A stretch of 64,000 bases of DNA from positions 248,001 through 312,000 of the forward strand of contig NZ_JAPZQX010000004.1 of the NCBI RefSeq assembly GCF_027531025.1. The letters are read 5' to 3'. A program made the translations under genes and the position numbers. Position 1 is the first letter of the stretch. The number at the start of each line of letters is the position of its first letter. Source of the DNA: Novosphingobium sp. Lineage in GTDB: Bacteria > Pseudomonadota > Alphaproteobacteria > Sphingomonadales > Sphingomonadaceae. Below, piece by piece: positions 16,180 through 24,630 of the stretch. The notes beneath the pieces are model-generated. The model ran no database searches. It had not been told where the DNA came from and saw only the letters and a list, made by a program, of their open reading frames with translations.

Positions 16180-17394
16180 ATGGCCACCGCAGCCGTCCAG
16201 CCGCAGAGCACGCCCTCCGTGCCGACCAGCGCAGAACTGATCGCCCGCGCGAAGGCGATGATCCCCACCCTGAAGGCCCGGGCGCGCGCCTGCGTGGCCA
16301 ATCGCGACGTTTCGGTCGAAACCATTGCCGAGATGCAGGAAGCCGGCTTTTTCCGGATCCTCCAGCCCAAGCGCTATGGCGGTTACGAGATGCATCCGAA
16401 TGTGTTCTTCGAGGTGCAGAAGGCCCTGGCCGAAGGCTGCATGTCGACCGGCTGGATGTACGGCGTGCTGGGCTGCCACCCCTATGAAATGGCGCTGTTC
16501 CATGACGAGGCGCAGCAGGAAGTGTGGGGCGACGATCCCTCTATGCTGGTCTCCTCGACCTATCAGCCGGTCGGCAAGGTCACCCATGTCGAGGGTGGTT
16601 TCCGCCTCTCGGGCCACTGGGGCTTCTCCACCGGTTCGGTCCACTGCGGCTGGGTGCTGCTGGGCGCGTTCTGTCCGCCCAAGGACGATGGCACCCCGGC
16701 CGAAATGCGCACCTTCCTGCTGCCGCGCAGCGATTACACCATCGGCAAGGATGCCTGGCACACCTTCGGCCTGCAGGGCACCGGCAGCCACGACATCATC
16801 GTCGACGATGTCTTCGTGCCCGACTACCGCACCCACCGGTCGATCGATGGCTTCCTGTGCCAGAACCCCGGCCAGGACGTGAACACCGGCCCGCTCTATC
16901 GCCTGCCCTGGGCGCAGGTCTTTGTTCGCTCGGTCTCGACTGCGGCCTTCGGAGGCGCGCAGGCGGCGATCAATGCCGCCATGCAGATCATGCAGGACCG
17001 CGTTTCGACCAATACCGGCAAGGCATCGAAGCAGGACCCGATCCTGCACGCCGCGATCGCCCGCGCGATTGCCGAAAAGGGCGAGATGGAAACCACCCTG
17101 CGCCTGACCTTCGAGGACCTGATGGGCTATGCCGAACGCGGCGAGGCCATCCCGATGGAAAAGCGCGCCTTCTATACTTACCAGTCGGCCACGGTGGTGC
17201 GGCGCTTGGCCGGGCTGATCGACGATGTGGTCCAGCTGCTGGGCGGCCGGGCGATCTACATGACCAGCGACATCATCCAGCCCTGGCTCGATCTCCATGC
17301 GGGCCGCGCCCACGTGGCCAACGATCCCGCCAACCGGACCGGCGATGCGGTTAACGCCATGCTGGGCGAAGCGCCGCTCAATCCGTTCCTGTAA
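16180..17394 (+). CDS. hsaA: HsaA-like flavin-dependent 3-HSA hydroxylase, oxygenase component
   Basis: The 404-residue acyl-CoA-dehydrogenase-fold group D monooxygenase includes 'GFFRILQPKRYGGYE', 'SGHWGFSTGSVHCGW', 'FGLQGTGSHDIIVDDVFVPDY' and 'LHAGRAHVANDPANRTG'. These are hallmarks of HsaA/HpaH-like hydroxylases rather than true dehydrogenases. With FMNH2 supplied by HsaB it hydroxylates the aromatised A ring of 3-HSA to the catechol cleaved by HsaC. The ATG at 16180 was preferred to an in-frame start at 16090, which would lie inside the promoter; AGAGGA lies ten bases upstream. It leads the plus-strand hsa operon. A paralogue is at 52220-53410. Confidence 0.9.
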   Translation: MATAAVQPQSTPSVPTSAELIARAKAMIPTLKARARACVANRDVSVETIAEMQEAGFFRILQPKRYGGYEMHPNVFFEVQKALAEGCMSTGWMYGVLGCHPYEMALFHDEAQQEVWGDDPSMLVSSTYQPVGKVTHVEGGFRLSGHWGFSTGSVHCGWVLLGAFCPPKDDGTPAEMRTFLLPRSDYTIGKDAWHTFGLQGTGSHDIIVDDVFVPDYRTHRSIDGFLCQNPGQDVNTGPLYRLPWAQVFVRSVSTAAFGGAQAAINAAMQIMQDRVSTNTGKASKQDPILHAAIARAIAEKGEMETTLRLTFEDLMGYAERGEAIPMEKRAFYTYQSATVVRRLAGLIDDVVQLLGGRAIYMTSDIIQPWLDLHAGRAHVANDPANRTGDAVNAMLGEAPLNPFL

Positions 17395-17417
17395 CGCGCG
17401 ATCGAGGGAGAGGGGAC

Positions 17418-18236
17418 ATGACCGGGTTGAGGGAAGCGACTTACACGGTTGCGGGCGGCTATCAGATTCACCTGAAGTCGGCCGGGGCCGGCCCGGTGGT
17501 GGTCTTCATCCACGGCAGCGGGCCTGGGGCATCGGGGGCTTCGAACTTTCGCCAGAACTGGCCGGAGTTCGTGGCCGCCGGCTACCAGGTGATCCTGCCC
17601 GACATGATCGGCTATGGCGCTTCGTCGAAGCCCGAGGGGATCGACTATACCCTGCAGCTGTTCACCGACACGCTCTATGATGCGCTGCGCCAGCACGGGA
17701 TCGAACGGGCCACGCTGGTCGGCAATTCGCTGGGCGGCGGGGTGGCGATCCAGCTGACGCTCGACCATCCGGAATTCACCGAGCGGCTGATCCTGATGGC
17801 ACCCGGATGCGTCGAGGAACAGGCCGACTATTTCAAGATGCCGGGGATCACCAAGATGGTATCCAACTTCGGCGGGCCGGATTTCAACCTCGACGAACAG
17901 CGCCGCCTGATCGGCAACCTGGTCCACCCCGATTTCGCCCCGAACATTCCCGAGGCGCTGGTGCAGGAACGCTTTGCCGTGGCTCGCACCCAGCCCAAGG
18001 ACGTGCTGGTGCGGATGCGCACGCCCAACCTTGGCCCGCGGGTGGGCGAGCTCAATGTGCCGATCTTCGTACTGTGGGGGCTGAACGACGAGTTCTGCCC
18101 CGAAAGCGGCGCGCGCCACTTCCTCGATCGCTGCGCCGATGCCCGCTGCATGACCTTTACCCGCACCGGCCACTGGGTGCAGGTCGAACGGGCGGAGGAG
18201 TTCAACCGCTACAGCCTGGAATTCCTGCGTGGCTGA
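17418..18236 (+). CDS. hsaD: HsaD-like meta-cleavage product hydrolase
   Basis: The 272-residue alpha/beta hydrolase has the oxyanion motif 'HGSGPGASGASNF', nucleophile Ser104 in 'GNSLGGG', Asp224 in 'WGLNDEFCP' and His252 in 'GHWVQVE'. This is the pattern of meta-cleavage product hydrolases such as BphD and HsaD. It hydrolyses the carbon-carbon bond of the 4,9-DSHA product from HsaC, giving the C/D-ring acid (HIP precursor) and 2-hydroxyhexadienoate. It follows hsaA by 23 bases, and its end overlaps the GTG start of hsaB. Confidence 0.92.
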   Translation: MTGLREATYTVAGGYQIHLKSAGAGPVVVFIHGSGPGASGASNFRQNWPEFVAAGYQVILPDMIGYGASSKPEGIDYTLQLFTDTLYDALRQHGIERATLVGNSLGGGVAIQLTLDHPEFTERLILMAPGCVEEQADYFKMPGITKMVSNFGGPDFNLDEQRRLIGNLVHPDFAPNIPEALVQERFAVARTQPKDVLVRMRTPNLGPRVGELNVPIFVLWGLNDEFCPESGARHFLDRCADARCMTFTRTGHWVQVERAEEFNRYSLEFLRG

Positions 18237-18723
18237 AGGCTATCCCCTGATCCCGGACGAGCTGCCCGGCCAGTTCCGCGCGGCAATGCGGCGGCTGGCG
18301 GCCTCGGTCGCGGTGGTCGCGGCGCGGGGCGAGACCGGGCCGGTCGGCATGGCCGCCACCTCGATCACCTCGCTCACCGTCGATCCGCCCGCCGTGCTGG
18401 TCTGCGTCAATCGGTCCACCTTGCTGCACGGCCTGCTGGTGCCGACCGCGCCGCTCTCGGTGAACCTCCTGGCGCGCGACCAGCAGGATGTCTCGGCCGC
18501 GTTCGGTGGCGGCGTGCCGCAGGAAGAGCGGTTCCGGATCGGTGACTGGCGCGAAGGCTTCAATGGCCTGCCCGAACTGGCCGGGGCCCAGGCCAACCTC
18601 AGCTGCGTGATCGATGCCATGCTGGCCTATGGCACCCATTCGATCGTTATTGCCCGCGTGCTGCGCGCCAGCGTCAGCGATACGGTCGCTCCGCTGATCT
18701 ACCAGGACGGAGGATATCTGTGA
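18229..18723 (+). CDS. hsaB: HsaB-like flavin reductase
   Basis: The 164-residue flavin reductase domain protein has 'FRAAMRRLAASVAVVAARG', 'GMAATSITSLTVDPPAVLVC' and 'NLLARDQQDVSAAF', typical of the HpaC/HsaB family. It reduces flavin with NAD(P)H and supplies it to the HsaA monooxygenase encoded three genes earlier in the transcript. The start is a GTG at 18229, overlapping the hsaD stop; no ATG fits. It is the only flavin reductase visible here, so it may also serve the second HsaA-like protein at 52220-53410 (inference). Confidence 0.88.
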   Translation: MAEGYPLIPDELPGQFRAAMRRLAASVAVVAARGETGPVGMAATSITSLTVDPPAVLVCVNRSTLLHGLLVPTAPLSVNLLARDQQDVSAAFGGGVPQEERFRIGDWREGFNGLPELAGAQANLSCVIDAMLAYGTHSIVIARVLRASVSDTVAPLIYQDGGYL

Positions 18724-19496
18724 GCCTGCGCGAAGACCTGGCGGCGGAACTTTATGCCGCGTTGCGCGAACGCCGCACCGTGGCCCCGCTGATCGAGCGC
18801 CACCCTGATCTGACCATCGACGATGCCTATGCGATCTCGCTCGGCTTCCTGGCCCGCCGCCAGGCCGATGGCGAACGCGTGGTCGGCAAGAAGATCGGCG
18901 TGACCAGCAAGGCGGTGCAGGACATGCTCGGCGTCCACCAGCCCGATTTCGGCTTCCTGACCGACTGGATGCAGGTCGGTGCGGAAATCGACATCGATGC
19001 CAAGGCGCTGATCGCCCCGCGCGCCGAGGCCGAAATCGCCTTCGTCCTGAAGGACAGCCTCAACGGCCCCGGCGTGACCGCCGCCGACGTGATGGCCGCG
19101 ACCGCCTACATCGCCCCCTGCTTCGAGATCGTCGACAGCCGGATCCGCGACTGGAAGATCGGCATTGTCGATACCGTGGCCGACAATGCCTCTTGCGGGG
19201 TCTTCGTGCTGGGCGCGGCACAGGCCGATCCGCGCGAGCACGATCTGCCCGCGCTCCATGTTACCGTCACCAAGAACGGCGCGCCGCTGTCCGAAGGCTA
19301 TGGCAGCGCGGTCCAGGGCGATCCGGCCCAGGCCGTGGCCTGGCTGGCCAATACCCTTGGCGCCTATGGCGTCACGCTCGATGCCGGGGACGTGATCCTC
19401 TCTGGCAGTCTCGTCCCGCTCGAACCGGCGGTGAAGGGCGATGTGTTCGAAATGACCCTGCACGGTGTCGGCACCTGCACGGCCCGGTTTGTCTAA
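18720..19496 (+). CDS. hsaE: HsaE-like 2-hydroxypenta/hexadienoate hydratase
   Basis: The 258-residue fumarylacetoacetase-fold protein carries '[17 protein letters not shown]', '[11 protein letters not shown]' (metal-binding glutamates) and '[17 protein letters not shown]', matching MhpD/HsaE hydratases. It hydrates the dienoate released by HsaD to 4-hydroxy-2-oxohexanoate. The GTG start at 18720 overlaps the hsaB stop in a GTGA arrangement, so translation is coupled. It is followed by hsaG and hsaF, completing the lower pathway. Confidence 0.92.
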   Translation: MSLREDLAAELYAALRERRTVAPLIERHPDLTIDDAYAISLGFLARRQADGERVVGKKIGVTSKAVQDMLGVHQPDFGFLTDWMQVGAEIDIDAKALIAPRAEAEIAFVLKDSLNGPGVTAADVMAATAYIAPCFEIVDSRIRDWKIGIVDTVADNASCGVFVLGAAQADPREHDLPALHVTVTKNGAPLSEGYGSAVQGDPAQAVAWLANTLGAYGVTLDAGDVILSGSLVPLEPAVKGDVFEMTLHGVGTCTARFV

Positions 19497-19506
19497 GGAA
19501 ACAGCA

Positions 19507-20439
19507 ATGGCACGCGTGAAGGCCGCGATCATCGGTTCGGGCAATATCGGCACCGACCTGATGATGAAGATGATCAAGTATCCCCAGAACATGGAACTGG
19601 CGGCGGTCGTGGGGATCGACCCCGCGTCCGAAGGCCTGGCCATGGCCCGCGAACATGGCATCGCCACGACGCACGAAGGGATCGAGGGGCTGAAGCAGCT
19701 GCCCTGCTATGCCGAGATCGGCATCGCCTTCGATGCGACCAGCGCCTATGCCCACAAGGCCCATGACGAGGCGCTGCGCGCCGACGGGATCCAGGTGGTT
19801 GACCTGACCCCGGCCGCGATCGGGCCGTTCACCGTTCCGCCGGTCAACATGAGCCAGCACCTCGACCAGCCGAACGTCAACATGGTGACCTGCGGCGGAC
19901 AGGCCACGATCCCGATGGTTGCCGCCGTCGCCCGCGTGACCGACAAGCTGCACTATGCCGAAATCGTCGCCTCGGTCTCCTCGCGCTCGGCTGGCCCCGG
20001 CACCCGCGCCAATATCGACGAGTTCACCCGCACCACCGCCCGCGCGATCGAGGTGGTTGGCGGGGCGACCCGCGGCAAGGCGATCATCATCCTCAACCCG
20101 GCCGAACCGCCGATGATCATGCGCGACACCGTGTTCACCCTGTCCGAAGGCGGCAGCGAGGACGCGATCCGTCGCTCGGTCGAGGAAATGGTCGCCGAAG
20201 TGCAGAAGTATGTCCCCGGCTACCGGCTCAAGCAGGAAGTCCAGTTCGAGCGGTTCGGCGACAACAACAAGCTGAAGATCCCCGGCATGGGCGAATTCAC
20301 CGGGATCAAGTCGATGATCATGCTCGAGGTCGAAGGGGCGGGCGATTACCTGCCGAGCTATTCCGGCAATCTTGACATCATGACCGCCGCGGCCAAGGCC
20401 ACTGGCGAACTGCTGGCTGCGCGGAGAATGGCACAATGA
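19507..20439 (+). CDS. hsaG: HsaG-like acylating aldehyde dehydrogenase (propanal/acetaldehyde)
   Basis: The 310-residue enzyme starts with the Rossmann motif '[14 protein letters not shown]' and has the catalytic Cys129 in '[11 protein letters not shown]'. Conserved '[17 protein letters not shown]' and 'ILNPAEPP' blocks match DmpF/HsaG. It converts the aldehyde released by the HsaF aldolase to acyl-CoA with NAD+ and CoA, normally channelled within a complex. The ATG at 19507 is 10 bases after hsaE, and its stop overlaps the hsaF start, as in most DmpFG-type pairs. Confidence 0.94.
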   Translation: MARVKAAIIGSGNIGTDLMMKMIKYPQNMELAAVVGIDPASEGLAMAREHGIATTHEGIEGLKQLPCYAEIGIAFDATSAYAHKAHDEALRADGIQVVDLTPAAIGPFTVPPVNMSQHLDQPNVNMVTCGGQATIPMVAAVARVTDKLHYAEIVASVSSRSAGPGTRANIDEFTRTTARAIEVVGGATRGKAIIILNPAEPPMIMRDTVFTLSEGGSEDAIRRSVEEMVAEVQKYVPGYRLKQEVQFERFGDNNKLKIPGMGEFTGIKSMIMLEVEGAGDYLPSYSGNLDIMTAAAKATGELLAARRMAQ

Positions 20440-21473
20440 GCAAGTTCGATGTGAACGCTGGCGACAAGCTCTATATCCAGGACGTGACCCTGCGCGACGG
20501 GATGCACGCCGTCCGCCACATGTACGGGATCGACCATGTCCGCGCGATTGCCCAGGCGATCGAGGCGGCCGGCGTCGATGCGATCGAGGTGGCCCATGGC
20601 GATGGCCTGTCCGGCGCCAGCTTCAACTATGGCTTCGGCGCCCATACCGATTGGGAATGGCTGGAAGCCGTGGCCGAAGTGCTCGACAAATGCGTGCTGA
20701 CCACGCTGATCCTGCCGGGTGTCGGCACGGTCGATGAACTGCGCCGTGCCTATGATATCGGCGTCCGCTCGGTCCGCGTCGCGACGCATTGCACCGAGGC
20801 CGACGTATCGAAGCAGCATATTGGCATTGCCCGCGATTTGGGCATGGACGTGTCCGGCTTCCTGATGATGAGCCACATGATCGAGCCCGAGCAGCTGGCC
20901 AGCCAGGCCCTGCTGATGGAAAGCTATGGCGCGCACTGCGTCTATGTGACCGACAGCGGCGGCGCGCTCGACATGGACGGAGTGCGCGCCCGGTTCGAAG
21001 CCTATGACCGGGTGCTGAAGCCCGAGACCGAGCGCGGGATGCACGCCCACCACAACCTGTCGCTTGGCGTCGCCAACTCGATCGTTGCGGCCCAGTGCGG
21101 GGCGGTGCGGATCGATGCCTCGCTCACCGGCATGGGCGCGGGCGCGGGCAATGCCCCGCTCGAAGTCTTCGTGGCCGCGGTGGACCGCAAGGGCTGGAAC
21201 CACGGCTGCGATGTCAGCCTGCTGATGGATGCGGCCGAAGACCTGGTCCGGCCGCTTCAGGATCGCCCGGTCCGGGTTGATCGCGAAACGCTGAGCCTGG
21301 GCTATGCCGGGGTCTATTCCAGCTTCCTGCGCCATGCCGAAAAGGCCAGCGAGACCTATGGGATCGACACGCGCGAGATCCTGCTGGAACTGGGCCGACG
21401 CAAGATGGTGGGCGGGCAGGAAGACATGATCGTCGATGTCGCGCTCGACATGCTGAAGGCCAAGGCAGGCTAG
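20436..21473 (+). CDS. hsaF: HsaF-like 4-hydroxy-2-oxoacid aldolase
   Basis: The 345-residue aldolase of the HMGL/DmpG family has '[16 protein letters not shown]' (Arg20, Asp21 and catalytic His24) and the metal-binding HxH in '[10 protein letters not shown]'. It also has the C-terminal communication domain that docks on the dehydrogenase. It splits 4-hydroxy-2-oxohexanoate to pyruvate and propanal for HsaG. The ATG at 20436 overlaps the hsaG stop by four bases. Confidence 0.94.
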   Translation: MSKFDVNAGDKLYIQDVTLRDGMHAVRHMYGIDHVRAIAQAIEAAGVDAIEVAHGDGLSGASFNYGFGAHTDWEWLEAVAEVLDKCVLTTLILPGVGTVDELRRAYDIGVRSVRVATHCTEADVSKQHIGIARDLGMDVSGFLMMSHMIEPEQLASQALLMESYGAHCVYVTDSGGALDMDGVRARFEAYDRVLKPETERGMHAHHNLSLGVANSIVAAQCGAVRIDASLTGMGAGAGNAPLEVFVAAVDRKGWNHGCDVSLLMDAAEDLVRPLQDRPVRVDRETLSLGYAGVYSSFLRHAEKASETYGIDTREILLELGRRKMVGGQEDMIVDVALDMLKAKAG

Positions 21474-21477
21474 AACC

Positions 21478-22938
21478 ATGACGGAAATTTCGCAGCACCG
21501 CCCTTATCCCGCCGCCAAGGTGCCGGGCTGGGATTTTGAGACCGACGTGGCCGTGATCGGCTTTGGTGCGACCGGTGCCTGCGCCGCGATCGAGGCGGCG
21601 GATGCGGGCGCGCGGGTCATGCTGTTCGAGCGCAATTCGGGCAGTGGCGGGGCTTCGGGCCTGTCCGGCGGAGAGATCTATATCGGCGGGGGCGGCGGCA
21701 CCGATGCCCAGCGCGCGGCGGGCTTCGAGGATTCGACCGAGGATTTCACCGCCTATCTCAAGCTGGCTGGTGGCCCCTGTGTCGATGAGGCCAAGTGCGA
21801 GCTCTATGGCCGCGAGGCGTTGAACCACTATGCCTGGCTGAAGGCGCAGGGCGTGCCCTATCGCGGCAATTACCTGCCCGGCAAGCTGATCGAGCCGACC
21901 GATGACAGCACCCTGATCTGGTCGGGCAGTGAGGCGGCGGCGCCGTTCTGCGATCTGGCCAAGCCGGCCCCGCGCGGCCACGTGATCCAGCACATGGGCT
22001 GGGGCGGCGGACGTCCGCTGGTCGACGTGCTGGAAGCCAGCGCCCGCGCCAAGGGTGTGGAAGTCGTTACCGATGCCCGCGCCCTGGCGCTGGTGCAGGA
22101 CGGTGCACGGATCGTCGGCCTGGTGGTGCGGATCGACAACCAGCCGCGCTTCGTGAAGGCGGCAAAGGGCGTGGTTCTGGCCACCGGCGGCTTCGTGTTC
22201 AACGCGGACATGCGGCGCAAGCACTGCCCCGATACCTTCAAGCTCAACGATCCGATCGGTGACAAGGACGATGGCCTGGGGATCGAACTGGGCCTGGGTG
22301 CGGGCGGCGAGGCGATCCACATGGACCAGTTCTTCACCACCTGCCCGTGGACCATGCCGGAAAGCCACGCCTATGGCGCCTTCGTGAACACCAAGGGGCA
22401 GCGGTTCATCAACGAGGACTGCTATCATGGCCGGGTCAGCCGCTGCGCGGTCGACCAGCCGGGCGGCAAGGTCTACCTGCTGCTCGACAATGCGCATTTC
22501 GTCCAGCCGATGGACTTTGCCCGGATGCGGATCGCCGGGACCGGCGAGACCTGGGAAGAGGTCGAGGCCGAACTGGAACTGCCGCAGGGCACGCTCGGCG
22601 CGACCATGGCGGTCTATAACGAGCACGCGCGGCAGGGCCGCGATCCGCTGTTCGACAAGCGCCCGCCGATCCTCGTGCCGCTGGACCAGGGGCCGTTCAT
22701 CGCGCTCGAGCTGGACTTCCACGACAGCTATTTCAGCTTCTTCACCCTGGGCGGGCTCAAGACCTCGACCGATGGCGAAGTGCTGGACCGGAGTGGCAGG
22801 CCGATCCCCGGCCTGTTCGCGGCCGGGCGCTGCACGTCGGGCCTGCCGGCCTGGGGGCATGGCTATTCATCGGGGATGAGCCTCGCTGACTGCACCTTCT
22901 TCGGCCGCCAGGCCGGGCGCAAGGCTGCCGGTGCCTGA
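21478..22938 (+). CDS. FAD-dependent dehydrogenase of the fumarate reductase / ketosteroid dehydrogenase superfamily
   Basis: The 486-residue flavoprotein has an N-terminal 'VAVIGFGATGACAAIEAA' dinucleotide motif, 'GASGLSGGEIYIGGG' and a C-terminal FAD block 'PGLFAAGRCTSGLPAWGHGY'. It lacks the Tyr-Pro-Gly-x-Gly active-site signature of delta-1-KstD, having 'HGYSSGMSL' instead, so it is probably not a second delta-1 enzyme. A delta-4 (5-alpha or 5-beta) 3-ketosteroid dehydrogenase is a reasonable guess, because entry of saturated A-ring steroids such as bile salts needs one and none other is evident here. It follows hsaF by 4 bases and overlaps the next gene's GTG start. Confidence 0.78.
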   Translation: MTEISQHRPYPAAKVPGWDFETDVAVIGFGATGACAAIEAADAGARVMLFERNSGSGGASGLSGGEIYIGGGGGTDAQRAAGFEDSTEDFTAYLKLAGGPCVDEAKCELYGREALNHYAWLKAQGVPYRGNYLPGKLIEPTDDSTLIWSGSEAAAPFCDLAKPAPRGHVIQHMGWGGGRPLVDVLEASARAKGVEVVTDARALALVQDGARIVGLVVRIDNQPRFVKAAKGVVLATGGFVFNADMRRKHCPDTFKLNDPIGDKDDGLGIELGLGAGGEAIHMDQFFTTCPWTMPESHAYGAFVNTKGQRFINEDCYHGRVSRCAVDQPGGKVYLLLDNAHFVQPMDFARMRIAGTGETWEEVEAELELPQGTLGATMAVYNEHARQGRDPLFDKRPPILVPLDQGPFIALELDFHDSYFSFFTLGGLKTSTDGEVLDRSGRPIPGLFAAGRCTSGLPAWGHGYSSGMSLADCTFFGRQAGRKAAGA

Positions 22939-23383
22939 CCCGATCGCCGAGCGGCTGCGGCTGCTGGAGGACCGCGAGGCGATCCGCGACCTGATTGCCC
23001 GCTATGGCCCGCTGGCCGATACCGGCAATGCCGAGGCCGTGGCCGCGCTGTGGAGCGAGGACGGGGTCTATGCCGTGGGCGGCATGGGCGAGGCGCGGGG
23101 ACGCCCCGCGATTGCCGCGCTCATTTCCGGGCCGGTTCACCAGTCGCTGCTGGCCGATGGCTGCGCCCATGTCCTGACCAGCCCGGCGATCGACCTTGCG
23201 GGGGACAGCGCCGTGGCGCGCTGCCACAGCGTTGTGTTCCGTCACGAGGATGGCGAATGGGCGCCGGTGCGCGTGGCAGCCAACCGTTGGGAGCTGCGGC
23301 GCGGCGCCGACGGCTGGCAGGTGGTGCGCCGCGACAATGCGCTGCTGGATGGCGGCGCGGCGGCGCAGGCCCTGCTCAGCTGA
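22931..23383 (+). CDS. SnoaL/NTF2-like protein (SnoaL_4 type)
   Basis: The 150-residue protein has the opening coiled helix 'RLRLLEDREAIRDLIARYG' and the Tyr-x4-Asp pair (YGPLAD) seen in SnoaL_4 proteins such as the bile-acid 7-alpha-dehydratase BaiE. It also has the fold's 'GDSAVARCHSVVF' strand. Function could be a steroid dehydratase, an isomerase or a binding protein; it is not assignable. The GTG at 22931 overlaps the upstream dehydrogenase stop, so it ends the hsa operon. Its 3' end overlaps a convergent SDR gene by 8 bases. Confidence 0.75.
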   Translation: MPDPIAERLRLLEDREAIRDLIARYGPLADTGNAEAVAALWSEDGVYAVGGMGEARGRPAIAALISGPVHQSLLADGCAHVLTSPAIDLAGDSAVARCHSVVFRHEDGEWAPVRVAANRWELRRGADGWQVVRRDNALLDGGAAAQALLS

Positions 23384-24116
23384 CCAGCTGGCCGCCGTCC
23401 ACCACCAGCACCGTCCCGGTCGCCTTGCGGGCCTTGTCCGAAGCGAGGAAGGCCACGGCTTCGGCAATGTCCTCCGGATCGCAGCTGCCATCGACCAGCT
23501 TGGGCATGCCGCGCATCACCATCGGCCAGTCGATATCACCCTCCGGCGGTGCCTGCTTGGTCATCGGGGTGTTGACGTGGCCAGGGCAGACCGCGTTGAT
23601 CCGCACGCCCTTGGGCGCATATTCCGCCGCCAGCGCCGTGGTCATGCCGACCACCGCGTGCTTCGAGGCGCAATAGGCGGCGGTATAGATCATGCCGCGC
23701 AGGCCCGAGGTCGAAGCAATGTTGACCACGTTGCCTTTGGCCTTGACCAGGTGCGGCAAAGCGGCCTGGCACAGCACGAAGACGCTGGTCGTGTTGATCC
23801 GCAGGATCCGCTCGAAATCCTCGACCGCATAGGTCTCGGTCGGCCCCCACTTGAGCAGGCCGGCGACGTTGCACAGCACGTCCAGCCCCCCTTCGGCCGC
23901 CGTTGCCACCAGCGCGCGGCACGAGGCGTGATCCTCGGCATTGTAGACCACCGGCGTGGCCGCGGCCCCGATCAGGGCGGCGGTTTCGGCAAGACCTGCT
24001 TCGTTGATATCGCCGATGATCACCTGCGCGCCTTCGCGGGCGAACAGCAGCGCGGTGGCCCGGCCGATCCCCGATGCCGCGCCGGTAACCAGCACTCGCT
24101 TGCCTGCAAACCGCAT
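23376..24116 (-). CDS. SDR-family oxidoreductase
   Basis: The 246-residue SDR has 'VLVTGAASGIGRATAL', 'CNVAGLLKWG' in place of the usual NNAG, a serine in 'NIASTSG', YCASK and 'VVDGGQLVS'. It is likely an NAD(P)-dependent steroid hydroxyl/ketone enzyme. Two ATGs occur six bases apart; 24116 is chosen because AGGAG lies at a good distance from it but abuts the other (24122). It is the last gene of the minus-strand TonB receptor operon. Confidence 0.78.
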   Translation of the reverse strand: MRFAGKRVLVTGAASGIGRATALLFAREGAQVIIGDINEAGLAETAALIGAAATPVVYNAEDHASCRALVATAAEGGLDVLCNVAGLLKWGPTETYAVEDFERILRINTTSVFVLCQAALPHLVKAKGNVVNIASTSGLRGMIYTAAYCASKHAVVGMTTALAAEYAPKGVRINAVCPGHVNTPMTKQAPPEGDIDWPMVMRGMPKLVDGSCDPEDIAEAVAFLASDKARKATGTVLVVDGGQLVS

Positions 24117-24127
24117 TGCCATTCTCC

Positions 24128-24625
24128 TCAGCCGAAAGTCTCTGGCGCTTGGCCCATCACGGCCACGCCAGGCCGCCCGTCCGCGTCCACGGTATGGATC
24201 AGGCAGGACAGCCGCCGCGACCGCGTTTCCGCGATCCACCAGCGCCCGTCCTGCCGGATATAGATGTCATCGTATTCCACGCCCATCTGGGTCAGCGTGC
24301 GGCTGGCCAGATTGATGTTGTGGAACAGCAGCGACCATTGGCCGATGGCCCGGTCGGCACCGTCAAAGGCGATCACCCCGTTGGCGCCGTGGTGGATGTC
24401 GAAGATCCCCGGCGCGCAGCCCAGCTCGGCATAGACCGCCACGAAAGCCTCGCGATCCGCAAAGGCGGGAAAGCCGTCATAGGCAATGACGGCTCCCTCT
24501 GGCAGCAGGCAGTCGCGCACGGCCGCGGGATCCTTGGTATCGCAGGCCCGCAGGTAGCGGGCCTTGAGATCGCGGATCGCGCGGTCATCCTCCAGCCGTT
24601 GCAGCCGCTCCTCGAGCGTTGCCAT
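24128..24625 (-). CDS. BaiE-like SnoaL/NTF2 protein, candidate 7-alpha-hydroxysteroid dehydratase
   Basis: The 165-residue protein starts 'MATLEERLQRLEDDRAIRDL', much like BaiE of bile-acid 7-dehydroxylating clostridia. It keeps the catalytic Tyr-x4-Asp spacing (YLRACD, equivalent to BaiE Tyr30 and Asp35) and a histidine near the His83 position ('DIHHGANG'). The fourth BaiE residue (Asp106) is not evident. In sphingomonads a SnoaL-like 7-alpha-dehydratase (Hsh2) is known to produce delta-4,6 intermediates of 7-hydroxy bile salts, so this is a candidate for that step. That assignment is inference. It lies between the TonB receptor and an SDR in one operon. Confidence 0.72.
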   Translation of the reverse strand: MATLEERLQRLEDDRAIRDLKARYLRACDTKDPAAVRDCLLPEGAVIAYDGFPAFADREAFVAVYAELGCAPGIFDIHHGANGVIAFDGADRAIGQWSLLFHNINLASRTLTQMGVEYDDIYIRQDGRWWIAETRSRRLSCLIHTVDADGRPGVAVMGQAPETFG

Positions 24626-24630
24626 CCCGC

